A stretch of DNA of 64,000 nt, taken from contig NZ_BILW01000006.1 of assembly GCF_004000765.1 (NCBI RefSeq), forward strand, positions 206,154 to 270,153, in the 5' to 3' direction. Shown piece after piece: positions 62,795 to 64,000 of this stretch. The translations under genes were made by a program, and so were the position numbers. The stretch is from Paenibacillus chondroitinus NBRC 15376 (GTDB lineage: Bacteria > Bacillota > Bacilli > Paenibacillales > NBRC-103111). Position 1 is the first letter of the stretch. Each line of letters begins with the position of its first letter. The notes below the pieces were generated by a model. That model searched no databases and had not been told where the DNA came from. It saw only the letters and a program-made list of their open reading frames with translations.

Positions 62795-64000
62795 ATGAAA
62801 AAATTAATCTTATCCCTATTCATTGTATTATTTGTGTTTGGGACTTCATTTTCGCAGATTCGACCTGTATATGCAGCTGAGAGCGATTTTACTTTTACAG
62901 TCGGTTCCAATGGCGCCACGGTTACGGACTACAAGGGCACGGATTTGAACGTGGTTATTCCCGCTGCGTATGCGGGGACGACGGTGACCGAGATCGGAAG
63001 ATCAGCATTTGATACGTACGGTACGGGCAAACTCAAAATTACGAGCGTCGTGATTCCGAGCAGCGTGAAGGTCATTCAAACGTATGGATTCCGTTATACC
63101 AGCCTCACTTCCATAGATCTTCCTGACAGCTTGTTAACAATCGGCTCCAGTGCATTCGAAAACAATCCATTAACTTCCGTCGTATTTCCAGATAGTGTGA
63201 CGATGATCGGCAACTACTCTTTTTATATGAATAATTTGACCTCGATTAAGTTATCGGAAAATTTGAAGACGATTAACGGTGGAGCTTTCGACACTAATCA
63301 CATTACGAAACTAGTTATCCCAGCAGGCGTAACGAAAGTCGACAGCAGCTCATTTTATAATAACAACTTGACTAGCATAACGGTTTTAGGCGATGCAACA
63401 ACTTTTGGGACAGGCGTATTTGCAGGCAATCCAGGCAATCTGAAAATATTCGGAATTGCGAATTCACCCGTATCTGCTTATGCATCAAGCAACGGACATA
63501 CGTTTGTGGACGGAACTGCTTTGTTTCAAGCGGTCGCTAGCGCCAAGTCGTTGTTGAAAAGTCATCTGGCGGGCACCGGAGTAGGACAAGTACCGGCCAA
63601 TACGTACAACAGCTTGTCTGCAGCTTATGACACAGCTAAGCTTTTTATCGATGGAATCGGGAATGCGACCATCGCCTCCGACCTGGCAAACGCCGCAATA
63701 CCTCTGACTTCTTCCATTGCGGCATTCAATGCGGACATTATCCAGGCCGGCAATCCCGCAGCGTTGGCGGCGGCGATCACGTCGGCGCAGCAGGCGATGA
63801 CGAATCATCCGCATGGGGTGAACGTGGGACAAGCTTCGGCGGCAGACCGCAGCGCTTTGCAAAACGCGATCACTGCAGCCCAACAAATTTTCAATCAAGC
63901 CGCCCAATATCTTCAAGGCGAACTAGATGTGGCTGTGGCACATTTGGAAATGGCGATAGATACATTCGAAGATGTGATTATTTCAGCCGGCAATCCTACA
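62795..64000 (+). CDS. Exported BspA-type leucine-rich-repeat surface protein, 5' part
   Basis: An open frame of 402 codons that runs off the window. The N-terminus is a signal peptide (MKKLILSLFIVLFVFG, cut near VYAAE). Residues ~30-240 hold about seven LRR_5 repeats of 22-24 residues (for example LTSVVFPDSVTMIGNYSFYMNN and LTSIDLPDSLLTIGSSAFENN). From ~245 follow helical units of about 80-90 residues rich in Ala (two begun: ASAKSLLKSHLAG, ITSAQQAMTN), similar to FIVAR-type surface modules. ATG 62795 has AAAGGAG upstream. Likely a cell-surface adhesion or polysaccharide-binding protein; the anchor lies beyond the window. Confidence 0.88.
   Translation, partial: MKKLILSLFIVLFVFGTSFSQIRPVYAAESDFTFTVGSNGATVTDYKGTDLNVVIPAAYAGTTVTEIGRSAFDTYGTGKLKITSVVIPSSVKVIQTYGFRYTSLTSIDLPDSLLTIGSSAFENNPLTSVVFPDSVTMIGNYSFYMNNLTSIKLSENLKTINGGAFDTNHITKLVIPAGVTKVDSSSFYNNNLTSITVLGDATTFGTGVFAGNPGNLKIFGIANSPVSAYASSNGHTFVDGTALFQAVASAKSLLKSHLAGTGVGQVPANTYNSLSAAYDTAKLFIDGIGNATIASDLANAAIPLTSSIAAFNADIIQAGNPAALAAAITSAQQAMTNHPHGVNVGQASAADRSALQNAITAAQQIFNQAAQYLQGELDVAVAHLEMAIDTFEDVIISAGNPT

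Noticed and set aside
63485..63916. 143-residue minus-strand open frame inside the LRR gene
   Set aside because: Arg/Ser-rich antisense reading of the Ala-rich repeat region; the plus frame has signal peptide and repeats.

Overview
The window looks like chromosomal DNA from a spore-former-type Firmicute, most likely Paenibacillus or a close relative. This rests on the gene families: several CUT1 sugar ABC cassettes of the LplA/LplB/LplC type, many YesM/YesN two-component pairs, strong AGGAGG ribosome sites, frequent TTG starts and CcpA-type cre boxes. No rRNA, tRNA, CRISPR array or intact transposase was seen.

Region 1 (1-37.5 kb) is a plant-polysaccharide utilisation cluster made of several sugar-uptake cassettes. 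It opens with the tail of a permease, a substrate-binding lipoprotein, a 734-residue hydrolase-like protein of unknown activity and an AraC regulator (1-5.4 kb). A GH95 enzyme follows (5.6-7.9 kb). Next come a YesM/YesN pair and an AraN-AraP-AraQ-like transporter feeding two GH51 arabinofuranosidases separated by a small Cys-rich protein (8-18.2 kb). A second transporter under two cre boxes (18.4-22.1 kb), an unusual regulator-kinase-regulator triplet (22.2-27.2 kb), a third transporter (27.3-31.0 kb) and another kinase/regulator pair complete the set, with a GH43 enzyme and a DUF5060/DUF4038 glycosidase at the end (31.0-37.5 kb). The likely substrates are arabinose-containing hemicellulose and pectin side chains. 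No ATP-binding subunit is encoded here, so the permeases probably share an MsmX-type ATPase encoded elsewhere.

Region 2 (37.5-52.2 kb) is a patchwork of small, mostly unrelated genes: a truncated GNAT, an NTF2-like/SDR pair, an MFS exporter and LysR regulator, DUF1330, two DinB-like proteins, a WYL regulator, MazG, LOG, a metallophosphoesterase, NfeD/SPFH and DUF3626. It also contains broken genes (a frameshifted small gene, a doubly frameshifted ogt and other remnants), so it looks like a region of gene turnover.

Region 3 (52.2-61.1 kb) is a further sugar cassette controlled by a divergent AraC gene. It has a binding protein and two permeases, but instead of glycosidases it carries two Gfo/Idh/MocA oxidoreductases, a PhyH-type Fe(II)/2-oxoglutarate dioxygenase and a sugar isomerase/epimerase-like TIM barrel. 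This suggests an oxidative route for a modified sugar, inositol-like compound or glycoside, and is the best candidate for an undescribed pathway in the window.

Region 4 (61.1-64 kb) holds a minus-strand ATP-grasp gene with a decayed esterase gene behind it, and the start of an exported leucine-rich-repeat (BspA-type) surface protein that runs off the window end.
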